Assembly: GCA_021795435.1 (NCBI GenBank)
Contig: JAJYPJ010000001.1
Location: 106,591-170,590, forward strand
DNA: 64,000 bases
From: Pseudomonadota bacterium
GTDB taxonomy: Bacteria > Pseudomonadota > Gammaproteobacteria > Xanthomonadales > Rhodanobacteraceae
Direction: 5' to 3'
In this document: piece after piece, positions 11,366-22,728 of the stretch
How the letters are laid out: every line of letters starts with the position of its first letter
How positions within the stretch are numbered: position 1 is the first letter of the stretch
Notes under the pieces: model-generated
What the model was told of the DNA's origin: nothing
Database searches by the model: none
Seen by the model: the letters and a program-made list of their open reading frames with translations, nothing else
Translations under genes and position numbers: made by a program

Positions 11366-12549
11366 GGCGCGGGTCCGACGAGGTCCGACATTGCTTGCGC
11401 TGCGGTGACGGCGGCACCGCAGCCAAGCGGCGCGCGCAGGGCCGCATGCAGGGCGGGGAATGCGTCGCGCTGCGCGGCCGCGGCACCGGGCTCGTAAAGC
11501 AGGGTTGCCAAGGCACTGGCCAATCGCTCCCCGGTGCATGCGTCCTGCATCAATTCGGGAACCAGATCCCGGCCCGCGAGGATGTTCGGAAGGCTGTACC
11601 GCGTCGTTTGCAGCAATCCAAGGCGCGTCACGATGAAATGGGTCAGCGGTGCGATCCGATAGCCGACCACCATGGGGCATCGCGCCAGCGCGGCTTCCAG
11701 CGTGGCGGTACCGGAAGCGAGCAAGGCGGCATCGGCAGCCTGCAGCAGCGTGTCGGCCTGGCGGTCGATGATCCTGGCCTGGACGGGCCAGTTGGCCAGT
11801 GATTGCTCGATCTGTGTTCGCAGCGAGGCGCTGGCCGCCGGAATCACGACCTGCAGCGCGTCGTCGCGTGCGCGCAGGCGCATCGCGGCATCCAGGAACG
11901 ACGGCAACAGCTGCTTCAGCTCGCCATGGCGGCTACCGGGCAACAGGGCGAGTAGCCGGGCCGAATCCGCGATGTCGAGCTGCCGCCGAGCGGACGCGCG
12001 GTCCAGCGGCCGATGGTCGAAGCGGTCGGCGAGGGGATGCCCGACGAAGCGCGCGTCGACGCCATGGCGAGCATAGATGGGGGGTTCCATGGGGAAGAGG
12101 CACAAGACCCGGTCGGCGCAATGGCCGATCTGGGCTGCGCGCTTTTCGCGCCAAGCCCAGATGGATGGGCTGACGTAGTGGACGGTGCGCAGTCCGGCGC
12201 GCTTGAGCTTGCGTTCCAGACCGAGGTTGAAATCCGGTGCGTCGATACCGATGGTCAGGGCGGGGCGCTGCTGCAGCAGGCGGGCGATCAGGCCGCGGCG
12301 CAGATGCAGCAGGCGCGGCAGGTGGTACAGCACCTCGGCAAGTCCCATGACCGACAGTTCGCCGATGTCGTGCCAGCACTCCAGGCCTTGCGCGCGCATG
12401 CGAGCGCCACCGATGCCGGCAAAGCGGGCCGTGGGCCATTGTGCTCGCAGCGCCTCGAGCAGGGCGCCGCCGAGGAGGTCGCCGGAGGCTTCGCCGGCGA
12501 CCAGGACGATCAGCGGCGTCTCATGCCCCTTGGCGGCGGCAGTCGCCAT
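11362..12549 (-). CDS. lpxB: Lipid-A-disaccharide synthase
   Basis: [23 protein letters not shown]..., [21 protein letters not shown]. Confidence 0.96.
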   Translation of the reverse strand: MATAAAKGHETPLIVLVAGEASGDLLGGALLEALRAQWPTARFAGIGGARMRAQGLECWHDIGELSVMGLAEVLYHLPRLLHLRRGLIARLLQQRPALTIGIDAPDFNLGLERKLKRAGLRTVHYVSPSIWAWREKRAAQIGHCADRVLCLFPMEPPIYARHGVDARFVGHPLADRFDHRPLDRASARRQLDIADSARLLALLPGSRHGELKQLLPSFLDAAMRLRARDDALQVVIPAASASLRTQIEQSLANWPVQARIIDRQADTLLQAADAALLASGTATLEAALARCPMVVGYRIAPLTHFIVTRLGLLQTTRYSLPNILAGRDLVPELMQDACTGERLASALATLLYEPGAAAAQRDAFPALHAALRAPLGCGAAVTAAQAMSDLVGPAP

Positions 12550-12560
12550 GGCGGCGTCGC

Positions 12561-13334
12561 TCAGCGCACCAGCGGACGTTGGCTTGATTCGATGAAGCGC
12601 AGCATGTCCGCCACGTCATCGCTGGCTTCCGACAGGGTGGCAAGGCGCTCGCGCGCGTCGGCGAGCGCCAGACCGGACATGTAGAGGGCACGGTAAGCGC
12701 GCTTGATGGCGGCAATCCGCTCAGCGCCGAATCCCCGGCGCTTCAGGCCTTCGATATTGACGCCGCGCGCCTCCGCGAACTGGCCCGCGACATAGCAGAA
12801 CGGAGGAACATCTCGGTTGATCGCTGCGTACATCGCGGCGAAGGCATGCGCGCCGATGCGGCAGAACTGGTGCATGCCCGCGAAGCCTCCCATGATCACG
12901 TGGTCGCCCACTTCGACATGGCCGGCCAGGGTCACGTTGTTGGCAAGCACCGTGTGGCTGCCGACCTGGCAGTCATGGGCGATATGCACGTAGGCCATGA
13001 TCCAGTTGTCGTCGCCCACCCGGGTCATGCCCCCGCCATCCCGGGTGCCGCGGTTGATGGTGACGTATTCACGGATGGTGTTGCCGGCGCCGATGACCAG
13101 TTCGGTCCGTTCGCCGGCGTGCTTCTTGTCCTGGGGATCACCGCCAATCGCGGCAAATGCGGCGATGCGGTTTCCCGGGCCGATGCGCGTGGGGCCATCG
13201 ATGACCACGTGCGGACCAACCTGGGTGCCGGCGCCGATCTCGACCTCGGCACCGATGACGCTGTAGGGTCCGACCTCGACCCCGGGCGCCAAGCGTGCCG
13301 ACGGGTCGACGATCGCGGTCGGGTGGATCCTCAC
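12561..13334 (-). CDS. lpxA: Acyl-ACP--UDP-N-acetylglucosamine O-acyltransferase
   Basis: Left-handed beta-helix hexapeptide repeats, [26 protein letters not shown]. Probable GTG start at 13334 overlapping the fabZ stop; ATG at 13352 is an alternative. Confidence 0.95.
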   Translation of the reverse strand: MRIHPTAIVDPSARLAPGVEVGPYSVIGAEVEIGAGTQVGPHVVIDGPTRIGPGNRIAAFAAIGGDPQDKKHAGERTELVIGAGNTIREYVTINRGTRDGGGMTRVGDDNWIMAYVHIAHDCQVGSHTVLANNVTLAGHVEVGDHVIMGGFAGMHQFCRIGAHAFAAMYAAINRDVPPFCYVAGQFAEARGVNIEGLKRRGFGAERIAAIKRAYRALYMSGLALADARERLATLSEASDDVADMLRFIESSQRPLVR

Positions 13335-13798
13335 GCCGCCCGGCCCGCGCACATGAGTTCGCAGCTGGCCACCTCGAAGCCATCGACCAGGGCTCGCGCA
13401 TCGAAGAGTCCCATGCCGCGCAGCATGCGCTTCATGGAGACATGCAGGTCGAGTCGGTCGCCTGGGCCGACGATGCGGTTGAAGCGTGCCCTGTCGACCT
13501 TGACGAGATAGTAGAGGTCGTCGCCGCGGCCGCCATCCCCGCCACCGCGGGAAAGGCCGACGAGCAACCCGGAGGCCTGCGCGAGCGCCTCGATGATCAA
13601 TACGCCGGGCATGACCGGGTGGCCCGGAAAATGACCCTGGAAGTAGGGCTCGTTGCAGGTGACGTTCTTGCAGGCATGGATGCTGAGATCCGGCTGCAGA
13701 GCCACCACGCGGTCAACCAGCAGGAATGGATAGCGATGGGGGAGCAGGCGCTGGATTGTCTCGATGCCGATAGGCAATTCGGGGATGGGGTTCGTCAT
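13331..13798 (-). CDS. fabZ: 3-hydroxyacyl-ACP dehydratase FabZ
   Basis: [31 protein letters not shown]...[23 protein letters not shown]. Confidence 0.96.
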   Translation of the reverse strand: MTNPIPELPIGIETIQRLLPHRYPFLLVDRVVALQPDLSIHACKNVTCNEPYFQGHFPGHPVMPGVLIIEALAQASGLLVGLSRGGGDGGRGDDLYYLVKVDRARFNRIVGPGDRLDLHVSMKRMLRGMGLFDARALVDGFEVASCELMCAGRAA

Positions 13799-14829
13799 CG
13801 CGGCATTCCTTTTTCCAGCGCGGCGAGACGCCGCGCGATGTCGTCGAGTTGCTTGCTGCGCACGGCGTTGCGGCGCCACTGGCGGTTCTCCTGAAGCGGC
13901 GTGCCCGAGGAGTACTCGCCGGGCTCGCGGATTGAGTGCGTCACCAGGCTCATTGCCGTGATGGTAACCCGATCGCAAACTTGCAGGTGTCCCAGGACGC
14001 CGGCTCCACCCCCGATCAGGCAATGGCGCCCGATGCTGGCGCTGCCGGCAACGGCTGCGCAGCCCGCCATGGCCGTGTGCGCCCCGATGCGGACGTTGTG
14101 CGCAACCTGGATCTGATTGTCCAGACGCACATCCTCCTCGATCACCGTGTCCTCCAGTGCGCCGCGATCAATGGTGGTATTGGCCCCGATTTCGCAATCG
14201 TCGCCAATGCGAACGCCGCCCAGCTGCGGGACCTTCTCCCACTGCTGGCCGCCCCAGGCCAGGCCGAAGCCATCCCCGCCCAGCACGGCTCCGGGATGCA
14301 CCAGCACGCGCGCACCGATGCGGACGCGCATCACCAGGGTGACGCGAGCCACGAGCCTTGACTGCGCGCCGACGTCGCAGTCGTCGCCGACGACGCACTG
14401 CGGGCCGATGACGGCGCCGGGGCCGATGCGGGCGCTCGCCGCGACGAAGCAAAGCGGTCCAATGCTTGCGCTGGCGTCAATGGCGGCACCGGGTTCAACG
14501 ACGGCGCTGGGATGGATGCCGGGCGTCGCGGCAGGCCGTTGTTCAAACAGCCGGGCAATGCGCGCGAAGGCGAGGTAGGGGTCGCCTGCAATCAGTGCCG
14601 GGACCGGGCAGCCGGCAGCCATGCTGGCGTCCAGGACCACCGCCGCGGCGCGCGTGCTGGCCAGCTGCGCCGCATAGCGCGCGTTGGCAAGGAAGGCCAG
14701 CTGGTCCGGCCCGGCCTGCGCGAGCGTGCCCACGCCCCGGATGCTTCGCCCCGCCTCGCCGGCGAGGCTCAGGCCAAAGCGCTGCGCCAGATCATCCAGC
14801 CGATAGCTGCTGTGCACATCCGCCGGCAT
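13795..14829 (-). CDS. lpxD: UDP-3-O-(3-hydroxyacyl)glucosamine N-acyltransferase
   Basis: Hexapeptide-repeat acyltransferase with LpxD N-terminal domain; adjacent to fabZ/lpxA. Confidence 0.96.
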   Translation of the reverse strand: MPADVHSSYRLDDLAQRFGLSLAGEAGRSIRGVGTLAQAGPDQLAFLANARYAAQLASTRAAAVVLDASMAAGCPVPALIAGDPYLAFARIARLFEQRPAATPGIHPSAVVEPGAAIDASASIGPLCFVAASARIGPGAVIGPQCVVGDDCDVGAQSRLVARVTLVMRVRIGARVLVHPGAVLGGDGFGLAWGGQQWEKVPQLGGVRIGDDCEIGANTTIDRGALEDTVIEEDVRLDNQIQVAHNVRIGAHTAMAGCAAVAGSASIGRHCLIGGGAGVLGHLQVCDRVTITAMSLVTHSIREPGEYSSGTPLQENRQWRRNAVRSKQLDDIARRLAALEKGMPR

Positions 14830-14841
14830 GACCGAGCCACC

Positions 14842-17151
14842 TCAGAACGCGGTGCCGAAGGTGAATTGCAGATGCGAGATGTACGGTGCATCGGCCGCGC
14901 TGTAGCGGATCGGGAAGGCGTAACTGATGTTGATCGGCCCGATCGGTGCGCGCCACTGCAGTCCAATGCCTGCGGAAGAAGCCAGTCGGCCCCAGTTGAA
15001 CTGGTGATAGGTCGCGAAGACGTTGCCCATGTCGTAGAACAGCGCCACGCGCGCGGTATTCGTGTCCTTGAGGAAGGGGAGCGGGAGGAACAGGTTCGCG
15101 CTGCCCAGCACCTTGAACGCGCCACCGACCGGTTGCAAGTTGTAGTAGCCGGGTACGGACTCCTTGGGGCCGAGCGTGTTGTCCTGGAATCCGCGCACGT
15201 CGGTGACGCCGCCGGCGTAGTAGTTCTGCCAGAAGGGAAAGGCGAGGTTGGAGCTCTTGCCATACGTGTTGCCGTAGCCGAGGCTGCCCGACAGGCCCAG
15301 CACGAAGCCCTTGGGCAGCGGGAAGTAGTTGCTGGTCTGCGCCGACAACTTGTAGTACTCGACCGTCGAGCCGGGCATGGCGATTTCGGCACCGATGTAC
15401 TGCAGCCCGCCGCTGCTGGGCGTGAAGTATTCGTTGCGGGTGTCGTGGGCGTAGGAGATCGTGGTGGTCCAGGCATGGATCGTGCGGTGGCCGACCTGGT
15501 TCTGGTAGTCGATCAGCGACTGCGGCGTGATGGTGGGGAAGACGTTGATGTAGTTGCTGCTGATCCCGACGCCCAGGTTGACGGTGTCCGTTTCGCTGAT
15601 CGGGATGCCGATGTAGGTGCTGAACGCCTTGGTGTTGTAAAGGTAGGAGGCGATGTTGGCCTGGCCCTGGTTGAGCTTGGTGTAACTCAGGTTGTAGCCG
15701 AGGCTGATGCCGTTTTCGGTGAAGTAGGGATCGAGGTAGCTGAAGACGTAGGACTTCAGGTAGCTGCTCTGCTGGATCTGCGCGGAAACCTGCTTGCCCG
15801 TTCCCAGGAAATTGCGCTCGGAAACCGATACGCTGCCGATGACGCCGGTGACCTGGGCATAGCCCAAGCCGAACTGCAGCGCGCCGGACGGCTCTTCCTT
15901 GACCTTGACCCTGAGGTCGACCTGATCGGTGCTGCCGGGAACGCGCTCATTCTTGATGTCGACCTTGGAAAAGAAGCCCAGCCGCTCCAGTCGGATCTTG
16001 GAACGGTCGATGGCCGCCTGCGAATACCAGCCGCCCTCGAACTGCCGCATCTCGCGGCGCAGGACCAGATCCTCGGTGCTCGTGTTGCCCACGAACACGA
16101 TGCGGCGGACATAGACGCGCTGGCCGGGCTGGACGAAGAAGGTGAGGGCGACGGTATGGTTTTCCCGGTCCAGCTTGGGCACGGGGGTGACCTTGGCGAA
16201 GGCGTAGCCGACGTTCGCGAGAAGCGCGGTGATGGCCTTGCTGGTGTATTCGGCGCGAGCGCGCGAGAAGGTGTCGCCGGGCTTCAGCAGCACCAGCTTC
16301 ATCAGCGAGTCTTCGGGGAGGACCAGCTTGCCCAGCAGCTTGATCGAGGAGACCTTGTACAGGTGGCCTTCGGTCATATTGGCCGTGATGTACATGCTTT
16401 CCTTGTTGGGACTGATGCTGACCTGCGCAGAATTGATCTGGAAGTTTGCATAGCCACGATCAAGGTAGAAGTTCTGGAGGCGATCCAGGTCGCCCGACAG
16501 CTTCTCGCGCGAATACTGGTCGTTGTTCGTGTACCACGAGTTCCAGGTCGGCGTGCCCAACTCCCAGTTCTGGCGCACCTGCGCGGAGGTGAAGGCATGG
16601 TTGCCAACGAGGTTGATCTGCTGGATGCGGGCCGCCTTGCCTTCGCGGATCGCGATGTCGATCGCGACGCGGTTGCGATCCAGATGCGTGACGTGGGGTT
16701 CGATGCTGACGTTGTACTTGCCACGGTTGTAGTACTGGCGTGTCAGTTCCTGCTGGACTCGGTCGAGCGCGAGGCGGTCGAAGGTATCGCCCTGGGACAG
16801 GCCGATCTCCTTGAGGCCCTTCAGCAGTTCCTCCGTCTTGATGTCCTTGTTGCCGCGGATGTCCAGTTTCGCGATGGTGGGCCGTTCGACGACCCGGATC
16901 ACGAGCACCCCGCCTTGCCGATCGAGCGTGACGTCGCTGAAGAAGCCGGTCGCGAACAGGGCCTTGATGGTCTCCTTGGCGCGTTCGGGCGTGAGCGTCG
17001 TGCCCTTTTCGACGGGCAGGTAACTGAAGACCGTACCGGGTGCGATGCGCTGCAGGCCGTCGACGCGGATCCCCGAAACCACGAAGGGCTCGAAGGCGCG
17101 GGCCTTGGCCGCGAAGCAGGCAAGCAGGATCAGGGCGGCGATACGCTTCAT
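14842..17151 (-). CDS. bamA: Outer membrane protein assembly factor BamA
   Basis: 769 aa; POTRA repeats (FVVSGIRVDGLQRIAPGTVFSYLPV), barrel signature VRGFQDNTLGP, C-terminal ...FTFGTAF. Confidence 0.97.
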   Translation of the reverse strand: MKRIAALILLACFAAKARAFEPFVVSGIRVDGLQRIAPGTVFSYLPVEKGTTLTPERAKETIKALFATGFFSDVTLDRQGGVLVIRVVERPTIAKLDIRGNKDIKTEELLKGLKEIGLSQGDTFDRLALDRVQQELTRQYYNRGKYNVSIEPHVTHLDRNRVAIDIAIREGKAARIQQINLVGNHAFTSAQVRQNWELGTPTWNSWYTNNDQYSREKLSGDLDRLQNFYLDRGYANFQINSAQVSISPNKESMYITANMTEGHLYKVSSIKLLGKLVLPEDSLMKLVLLKPGDTFSRARAEYTSKAITALLANVGYAFAKVTPVPKLDRENHTVALTFFVQPGQRVYVRRIVFVGNTSTEDLVLRREMRQFEGGWYSQAAIDRSKIRLERLGFFSKVDIKNERVPGSTDQVDLRVKVKEEPSGALQFGLGYAQVTGVIGSVSVSERNFLGTGKQVSAQIQQSSYLKSYVFSYLDPYFTENGISLGYNLSYTKLNQGQANIASYLYNTKAFSTYIGIPISETDTVNLGVGISSNYINVFPTITPQSLIDYQNQVGHRTIHAWTTTISYAHDTRNEYFTPSSGGLQYIGAEIAMPGSTVEYYKLSAQTSNYFPLPKGFVLGLSGSLGYGNTYGKSSNLAFPFWQNYYAGGVTDVRGFQDNTLGPKESVPGYYNLQPVGGAFKVLGSANLFLPLPFLKDTNTARVALFYDMGNVFATYHQFNWGRLASSAGIGLQWRAPIGPINISYAFPIRYSAADAPYISHLQFTFGTAF

Positions 17152-17218
17152 AGGGGTTCCGGTGGTGGTGCGGACGCTACGTGCAGGCGCCGCACGGGTG
17201 GGGCAGCTCGTCGAACGA

Positions 17219-18574
17219 TCAGGAAAACAGGCGCAACAGGTCGTTATAGAAAGCGATCCCCATCAGCGCGACCAGCAAGGCCATGCCCAAGTATTGCCCC
17301 GCCGCCATCACCTTCGTGCTGACCGGACTGCCCTTGGCCAGCTCGATAAGGTAATACACGAGGTGGCCGCCGTCCAAGATCGGGATGGGGAGCAGGTTCA
17401 TCACGGCCAAGCTGAGCGAGATGATTCCAAGGAAATAGAGGAACCACGCCGGCCCCAGATCGGCGGACGTGTTGGCATATTGGGCGATGGAAATCGGGCC
17501 GGAGATGTTCTTCAACGAGGACTGGCCAGTGAGCATCCGGCCCAGCATCGCGACGGTCTGCGCGGTGAGCCGCCATGTTTCCGCGAACGCTTCCGGGATG
17601 GCTTGCAGCGGGCCGGCGCGCTGCACGGTGTCGTAGCGCGCCGAGAATGGCGCGGGACTGACACCGAGGAGCCATGTGGGCTTGCCGTCGGTCCCCTTCT
17701 GGAGACGCGGGTGCGTGGCGAAGACCCGTTGCTTGCCGTCACGCACGACCTGGACATCCAGCGTGCGGCCGGGTCCGGCGTCCGCGTGCACGCGCGTGAC
17801 GATGTCATTCCAGTCCGCCACGGGGGTGCCATTGATCGCCGTGATGCGGTCGCCCGGGCGAAGTCCCGCCGCCGCCGCGCCGCTGTCGGGCAGGATGGCC
17901 CCCAGCACGGGAGGAAGCATCATTTGCCGCGGCACGAGTCCAAGCGCCTGCAGCGACTGATCCGCGCCGCGGCCGTGCGGCCTGTGCTGAAGGGGCAAAA
18001 CCACCGTGCGCAGGCTGCCGCCCGCTCCTTGCAAGCGAACCGCTGCAGGCGCGTGCAGGGCTGCGGCGTCGGCCAGCGCCATCGCGGCACCGCTCCAGGA
18101 ATGCACCGGGGTTCCGCCGACGGCGACCAACGTATCGCCGGCGTGGATGCCGGCCTGCGCGGCAATCCCGCTGACGGCGCCGACGATGGGCTTGTAGTCG
18201 GGCTTGCCCACGACCAGCATGGCCCAGAACGCGGCCACCGCGAAGATGAAGTTGAACAAGGGCCCTGCGGCGACGATGGCCATGCGCGCGAGGACCGGCT
18301 TGCCCGTGAATTCCACGGCCCGCTCGCTCGCGGGTACGTCGTCCTCGCGGGCATCGAGCATCTTCACGTAGCCGCCCAGGGGGATCGCGGCGACCACGTA
18401 TTCGGTGCCGTCGCGGCCGACGCGCTTCCAGAGCGGCTTGCCGAAGCCGATCGAGAAGCGCAGGACCTTGACGCCCATGCGCCGTGCCACCCAGTAGTGG
18501 CCGAACTCATGGAAGGTGATCAGCAGGCCGAGGGTGACGGCCAGCCACCAGATGGAGCCGAAGAGTTCGTTCAT
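17219..18574 (-). CDS. rseP: RIP metalloprotease RseP
   Basis: HEFGHYWVARRMGVKVLRFSIGFGKPL (HExxH), PDZ domains, C-terminal NLLPIPILDGGHL. Confidence 0.96.
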   Translation of the reverse strand: MNELFGSIWWLAVTLGLLITFHEFGHYWVARRMGVKVLRFSIGFGKPLWKRVGRDGTEYVVAAIPLGGYVKMLDAREDDVPASERAVEFTGKPVLARMAIVAAGPLFNFIFAVAAFWAMLVVGKPDYKPIVGAVSGIAAQAGIHAGDTLVAVGGTPVHSWSGAAMALADAAALHAPAAVRLQGAGGSLRTVVLPLQHRPHGRGADQSLQALGLVPRQMMLPPVLGAILPDSGAAAAGLRPGDRITAINGTPVADWNDIVTRVHADAGPGRTLDVQVVRDGKQRVFATHPRLQKGTDGKPTWLLGVSPAPFSARYDTVQRAGPLQAIPEAFAETWRLTAQTVAMLGRMLTGQSSLKNISGPISIAQYANTSADLGPAWFLYFLGIISLSLAVMNLLPIPILDGGHLVYYLIELAKGSPVSTKVMAAGQYLGMALLVALMGIAFYNDLLRLFS

Positions 18575-18584
18575 GCAGGGTGGT

Positions 18585-19772
18585 TCAACAGCACATTCGG
18601 GCCAGCATAGCGCGCGCCTTCGCGCGCGCGGTTAAGTCGCGGTGAACAAGGGTGCCAACATCGGCCACGGGTTCCGCCGGCATGGCAGCGAGCACGGACT
18701 CGATCAGGTCCGGGATGGCCAGGAACGGCAGGCTGCCGGCCAGGAAGGCCTCGACGGCCACTTCGTTCGCGGCGTTCAGGAGGGCCGGAGCGTCGCCGCC
18801 CGTGCGGAGCACCTCGTACGCCAGATCCAGGCAGCGGAATGTGGTGGTGTCCGGTCGTTCGAACTCGAGATGCCCGCGCGAGGCAAGGTCCAGGAACGAC
18901 ACGCCGGATTCGGTGCGCTCGGGCCAAGCCAGCGCGCAGGCCAGCGCCGTTCGCATGTCCGGATGGCCGAGTTCGGCGAGGACCGCACCGTCGATGTACT
19001 CGACCAATGCGTGGACCAGACTCTGCGGATGGACGAGTACGTCGACTTGGCTGGGCTCGGCACCGAACAGCACGCAAGCCTCGATTACCTCCAGCCCCTT
19101 GTTCATCAGGGTCGCCGAATCGACCGAGATCTTGCGGCCCATGACCCAGTTGGGATGGGCACAAGCCTGCTGCGGATTCACGCCGGCCAGTTCGGCGCGG
19201 GAGCGTCCCCGGAACGGCCCACCCGAGGCGGTAAGGATCAATCGGCGGACTCCGACCGAGGCGAGATCAACCGGTCGGCCGCCCGGCAGGCACTGGAACA
19301 GCGCATTGTGTTCGGAATCCACGGGAACAAGCAGGCCGCCGCCCTCCTGGAGCGCCTTCCGCAGCAGGGGGCCGGCGCACACGGCCGATTCCTTGTTGGC
19401 CAACAGCAGCCGCTTGCCGGTGCGCGCCGCGGCGAGCGTCGAGCCCAGGCCTGCGGCGCCGACAATGGCCGCGACGACGGTGTCGCAGAGGGGCCCTGCA
19501 GCCGCGCGCTCGAGCGCGGTGGCCCCGGATGCGACCTCGCACCGCGCACCAAGGCCAGCCAGGCGCCGCACAAGTGCGCCCTCCAGCGCGGGGTCGGCGA
19601 TGATGGCGAGATCCGGGTGGAAGCGTGCGCAAAGCGCGGCCAGTGCATCGACGTTGCGGTGCGCGGCCAGGATACTCGCCCGGTAGCGATCCGGATGGCG
19701 GGCGATCACGTCCAGCGTGCTGCCTCCGATCGATCCGGTGGCGCCCAGGACCGCGATGCGCATCGGGCTCAT
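18585..19772 (-). CDS. dxr: 1-deoxy-D-xylulose-5-phosphate reductoisomerase
   Basis: [23 protein letters not shown]..., [38 protein letters not shown] overlap with cdsA. The frame is open further upstream but that part is antisense to cdsA. Confidence 0.96.
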   Translation of the reverse strand: MSPMRIAVLGATGSIGGSTLDVIARHPDRYRASILAAHRNVDALAALCARFHPDLAIIADPALEGALVRRLAGLGARCEVASGATALERAAAGPLCDTVVAAIVGAAGLGSTLAAARTGKRLLLANKESAVCAGPLLRKALQEGGGLLVPVDSEHNALFQCLPGGRPVDLASVGVRRLILTASGGPFRGRSRAELAGVNPQQACAHPNWVMGRKISVDSATLMNKGLEVIEACVLFGAEPSQVDVLVHPQSLVHALVEYIDGAVLAELGHPDMRTALACALAWPERTESGVSFLDLASRGHLEFERPDTTTFRCLDLAYEVLRTGGDAPALLNAANEVAVEAFLAGSLPFLAIPDLIESVLAAMPAEPVADVGTLVHRDLTARAKARAMLARMCC

Positions 19773-20614
19773 GCCCCCATCCATGGCGCCAGCACGAGCT
19801 TCAGCAGGACAAAGACCGGCGCGGCGGCCAATACGCCATCGATTCGGTCGAGGAGTCCGCCATGTCCGGGAAACATCCGTCCGGAGTCCTTCACCGCGGC
19901 CTGCCTCTTGAGCAGGCTCTCCAGCAGGTCGCCCACGACGGAAAACCCGACGGCGACCCCGGCGGTTCCGAGCAGCAACGCGAGGGCCAGGCCACGCAGG
20001 CCGAGGCCGATGCCGAACAACGCTGCGATCAGGGCCGCGAGCAGGACGCCGCCGGCCACGCCTTCCCACGTCTTGCCGGGGCTCACGAGCGGCGCGAGTT
20101 TGTGGCGACCGTAACGCGTACCGGCGAAATAGGCGCCGGTGTCGGCGGACCAAACCAGCATGAGCGCCAGCAGCGTCCATACGTGTGCACGCATGCTGCC
20201 GGTGTGCAACGAGGCCAGCGCCAGCCAGGCGGGCAGCATGGCCGGCAATGCGAAGGCCAGCTTGATCCAGGCGTGGCTGCGCCGCGGCGAGGCAAGGCGC
20301 GTCGGGTGGGCGAGCCAGAATGCGGCGAACGGCCAACCGGCAACGCCGATCGCGATCACGCCCAGGCCTGTTGGCGTGCCACGGACGAACCAGAGCGCAA
20401 GGCAGGTGCCCGCCATCGCGGCCAGCAGGGTGGCCCGCAACGGTCGCGAGCGCAAGCCGGCAAGTCGCGACCACTCCCAGAGTGCCGCCAGGACGATCAC
20501 GACCATCACCAGCGAGAACAGCCACGTCGGCGCCAGCAGGATCAAGGCGATCGCCGCGGGCGCCAGCAGCAGCGCCGTCACCGTGCGCTGTCCGAGCCGC
20601 TCAGGCGCGCGCAC
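19769..20614 (-). CDS. cdsA: Phosphatidate cytidylyltransferase
   Basis: Multi-TM protein; C-terminal signature [32 protein letters not shown]. Confidence 0.95.
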   Translation of the reverse strand: MRAPERLGQRTVTALLLAPAAIALILLAPTWLFSLVMVVIVLAALWEWSRLAGLRSRPLRATLLAAMAGTCLALWFVRGTPTGLGVIAIGVAGWPFAAFWLAHPTRLASPRRSHAWIKLAFALPAMLPAWLALASLHTGSMRAHVWTLLALMLVWSADTGAYFAGTRYGRHKLAPLVSPGKTWEGVAGGVLLAALIAALFGIGLGLRGLALALLLGTAGVAVGFSVVGDLLESLLKRQAAVKDSGRMFPGHGGLLDRIDGVLAAAPVFVLLKLVLAPWMGA

Positions 20615-21335
20615 GCGACTGGTTTCCGGTTCGGCCGAATCGGCGCTCGCGACGAGCGTAGTCCTCCAGCGCAGCGTCCAGCGCGGCGGCGTCGAAATCG
20701 GGCCAAAGGGTTTCGGTGAAATACAACTCGGCGTAGGCGAGCTGCCACAGCAGGAAATTGCTGATCCGGTGTTCGCCGCCCGTCCGGATCAGCAGGTCCG
20801 GAGGGGGCAATCCCGCGAGCGCGAGGCGCGCCGCGAAGGTCGGTTCATCGATGTCATCGGGCACCAGCCGGCCGGCCGCAGCTTCCGAGGCCAGCCGGCG
20901 TGCGGCCTGGGTGATGTCCCAGCGACCGCCGTAATTGACGGCGATGTTCAGGGTCAGCGTCGCGTTGCCGGCGGTGCGCAAGGTTGCGGCCTGCATGCGC
21001 TCCCGAAGCGCGGGCGCGAAGGCGCCGATATCCCCGATGAAGTCCAGCCGGACACCCGCCGAATGCAATTCGTCCACTTCGCTGTCGAGTGCGCGCAGGA
21101 ACAGATCCATCAGCGCACCCACCTCTTCCCGGGGCCGCTGCCAGTTCTCGCTGGAAAAGGCGAACAGCGTGAGCGTCGGGATGCCGCGTTCGCGGCAGGC
21201 GCGGACACTGGCGCGAACCGCCTTTTGCCCCGCCCGGTGACCGAACGCCCGCGGCCGATGCCGGCGCTCGGCCCAGCGACCGTTGCCGTCCATGATGATG
21301 GCCACGTGTCGTGGCGTCGCGGGTGGGGCAGTCAT
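20601..21335 (-). CDS. uppS: Isoprenyl (undecaprenyl) diphosphate synthase
   Basis: [56 protein letters not shown]. Confidence 0.96.
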   Translation of the reverse strand: MTAPPATPRHVAIIMDGNGRWAERRHRPRAFGHRAGQKAVRASVRACRERGIPTLTLFAFSSENWQRPREEVGALMDLFLRALDSEVDELHSAGVRLDFIGDIGAFAPALRERMQAATLRTAGNATLTLNIAVNYGGRWDITQAARRLASEAAAGRLVPDDIDEPTFAARLALAGLPPPDLLIRTGGEHRISNFLLWQLAYAELYFTETLWPDFDAAALDAALEDYARRERRFGRTGNQSRARA

Positions 21336-21348
21336 GGGAGCCGGCGCC

Positions 21349-21912
21349 TCACAGCGCCATCAGTTCATCTTCCTTGGCCTTGGCCACGGCGTCGATCTCC
21401 TTGACGAAGCGGTCGGTGAGTTTCTGGACCTCGTCCTCGCTGCGCCGCTCCTCATCCTCGGTGATCTTCTTGGCCTTCAGCAGATCCTTGACCTGCTGCA
21501 TGGCGTCGCGACGAACGTTGCGGACGGCAACCTTGGCACTCTCGCCCTCATGCGCGACGTGCTTGGCGAGATCCTTGCGGCGCTCCTCGGTGAGGGGCGG
21601 CAAATTGATGCGGATGACGGTGCCGGCGGTCGTGGGCGTCACGCCCAGGTCGGAGGCGAGGATGGCCTTCTCGATCGGACCGACCATGCCTTTTTCCCAT
21701 GGCGTGATGGTCAGGGAACGCGCATCCGTCACGGCGACGGTCGCCACCTGGGCCAGCGGCATGTCGCTGCCGTAGTAATTGACCCTCACCGATTCGACCA
21801 GCGCGGTACTGGCACGACCCGTGCGCAGCCGTTGCAGTTCGTGGCGCAGCGCCTCGACACACTTGCCCATTCGTGCCTGTGCGTCGTTCTTGATGCCGTT
21901 CAAGTCGCTCAT
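21349..21912 (-). CDS. frr: Ribosome recycling factor
   Basis: [49 protein letters not shown]. Confidence 0.97.
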   Translation of the reverse strand: MSDLNGIKNDAQARMGKCVEALRHELQRLRTGRASTALVESVRVNYYGSDMPLAQVATVAVTDARSLTITPWEKGMVGPIEKAILASDLGVTPTTAGTVIRINLPPLTEERRKDLAKHVAHEGESAKVAVRNVRRDAMQQVKDLLKAKKITEDEERRSEDEVQKLTDRFVKEIDAVAKAKEDELMAL

Positions 21913-21948
21913 GGGAATTCGCCGATAGCTATGGATGTTGGAAACGGC

Positions 21949-22674
21949 TCAGGCCGCGGCCCGAACCAGGGTGCCCACGGACTCGCCCCGCACGATGCGC
22001 ATGAGGTTGCCGGGATGACCCAGATCGTAGATGCGGATGGGGAGGTCATGGTCGCGGCAGAGCGCGAAGGCGGCGGTATCCATGACCGCCAGCTTGCGCT
22101 CGATGACTTCGTCGTAGCTGAGTGTGTCGTAGCGGTGCGCGTTCCGGTGGCAAGCCGGATCGGCATCGTAAACGCCATCGACCTTGGTCGCCTTCAGCAG
22201 CACCTGGGCCCCGATCTCCACCGCGCGGAGCGCGGCGGCCGAATCCGTGGTGAAGAACGGATTGCCGAGGCCGGCCGCAAAGACGACGATCCTGCCCTTT
22301 TCGATGTGGCGCACAGCGCGGCGCCGGATGAAGTCCTCGCAAACGTCGTTGATGCGGATGGCGCTCATCACCCGCACCTTGGCGCCCAGTTTCTCCAGCG
22401 CGTCCTGCAGCGCCAGCGCGTTCATCACCGTGGCCAGCATCCCCATGTGGTCACCCGTCACGCGGTCCATGCCGGCGGCAGCCAGGCCGGCGCCACGAAA
22501 GATGTTGCCGCCACCGATCACGACGCCGACCTGCACGCCGGCGGCATGCACCTCGGCGATCTCGCGGGCGATGCGCCGCAGGACTTCCGGATCAATGCCG
22601 TATTCCGCCTTGCCCAGCAGGGCCTCGCCGGAGAGCTTCAAAAGGATGCGTTGGTAGTGCAGCGCTTCGGCCAT
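21949..22674 (-). CDS. pyrH: UMP kinase
   Basis: [53 protein letters not shown]. Confidence 0.96.
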   Translation of the reverse strand: MAEALHYQRILLKLSGEALLGKAEYGIDPEVLRRIAREIAEVHAAGVQVGVVIGGGNIFRGAGLAAAGMDRVTGDHMGMLATVMNALALQDALEKLGAKVRVMSAIRINDVCEDFIRRRAVRHIEKGRIVVFAAGLGNPFFTTDSAAALRAVEIGAQVLLKATKVDGVYDADPACHRNAHRYDTLSYDEVIERKLAVMDTAAFALCRDHDLPIRIYDLGHPGNLMRIVRGESVGTLVRAAA

Positions 22675-22705
22675 GCAATCCTCGCGGCGGGGAGCAAACT
22701 GCCGC

Positions 22706-22711
22706 ATTGTA
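22706..22711 (-). promoter_or_regulatory. Possible pyrH -10 element (TACAAT on minus strand)
   Basis: Minus strand reads GGGTCGTCTACAATGCGG, 32 nt upstream of pyrH ATG; no convincing -35. Confidence 0.35.
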
Positions 22712-22728
22712 GACGACCCGCGCAGGCT

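Noticed and set aside
14512-17322. 936-aa plus-strand ORF
   Set aside because: Antisense to lpxD and bamA, whose conserved motifs are unmistakable.
17045-20114. Plus-strand ORFs of 521 and 490 aa
   Set aside because: Shadow ORFs opposite rseP and dxr.
19773-20525. N-terminal extension of the dxr reading frame to 646 aa
   Set aside because: The extra part overlaps cdsA in another frame and lacks conserved motifs; dxr starts at 19772 with an ATGA overlap.
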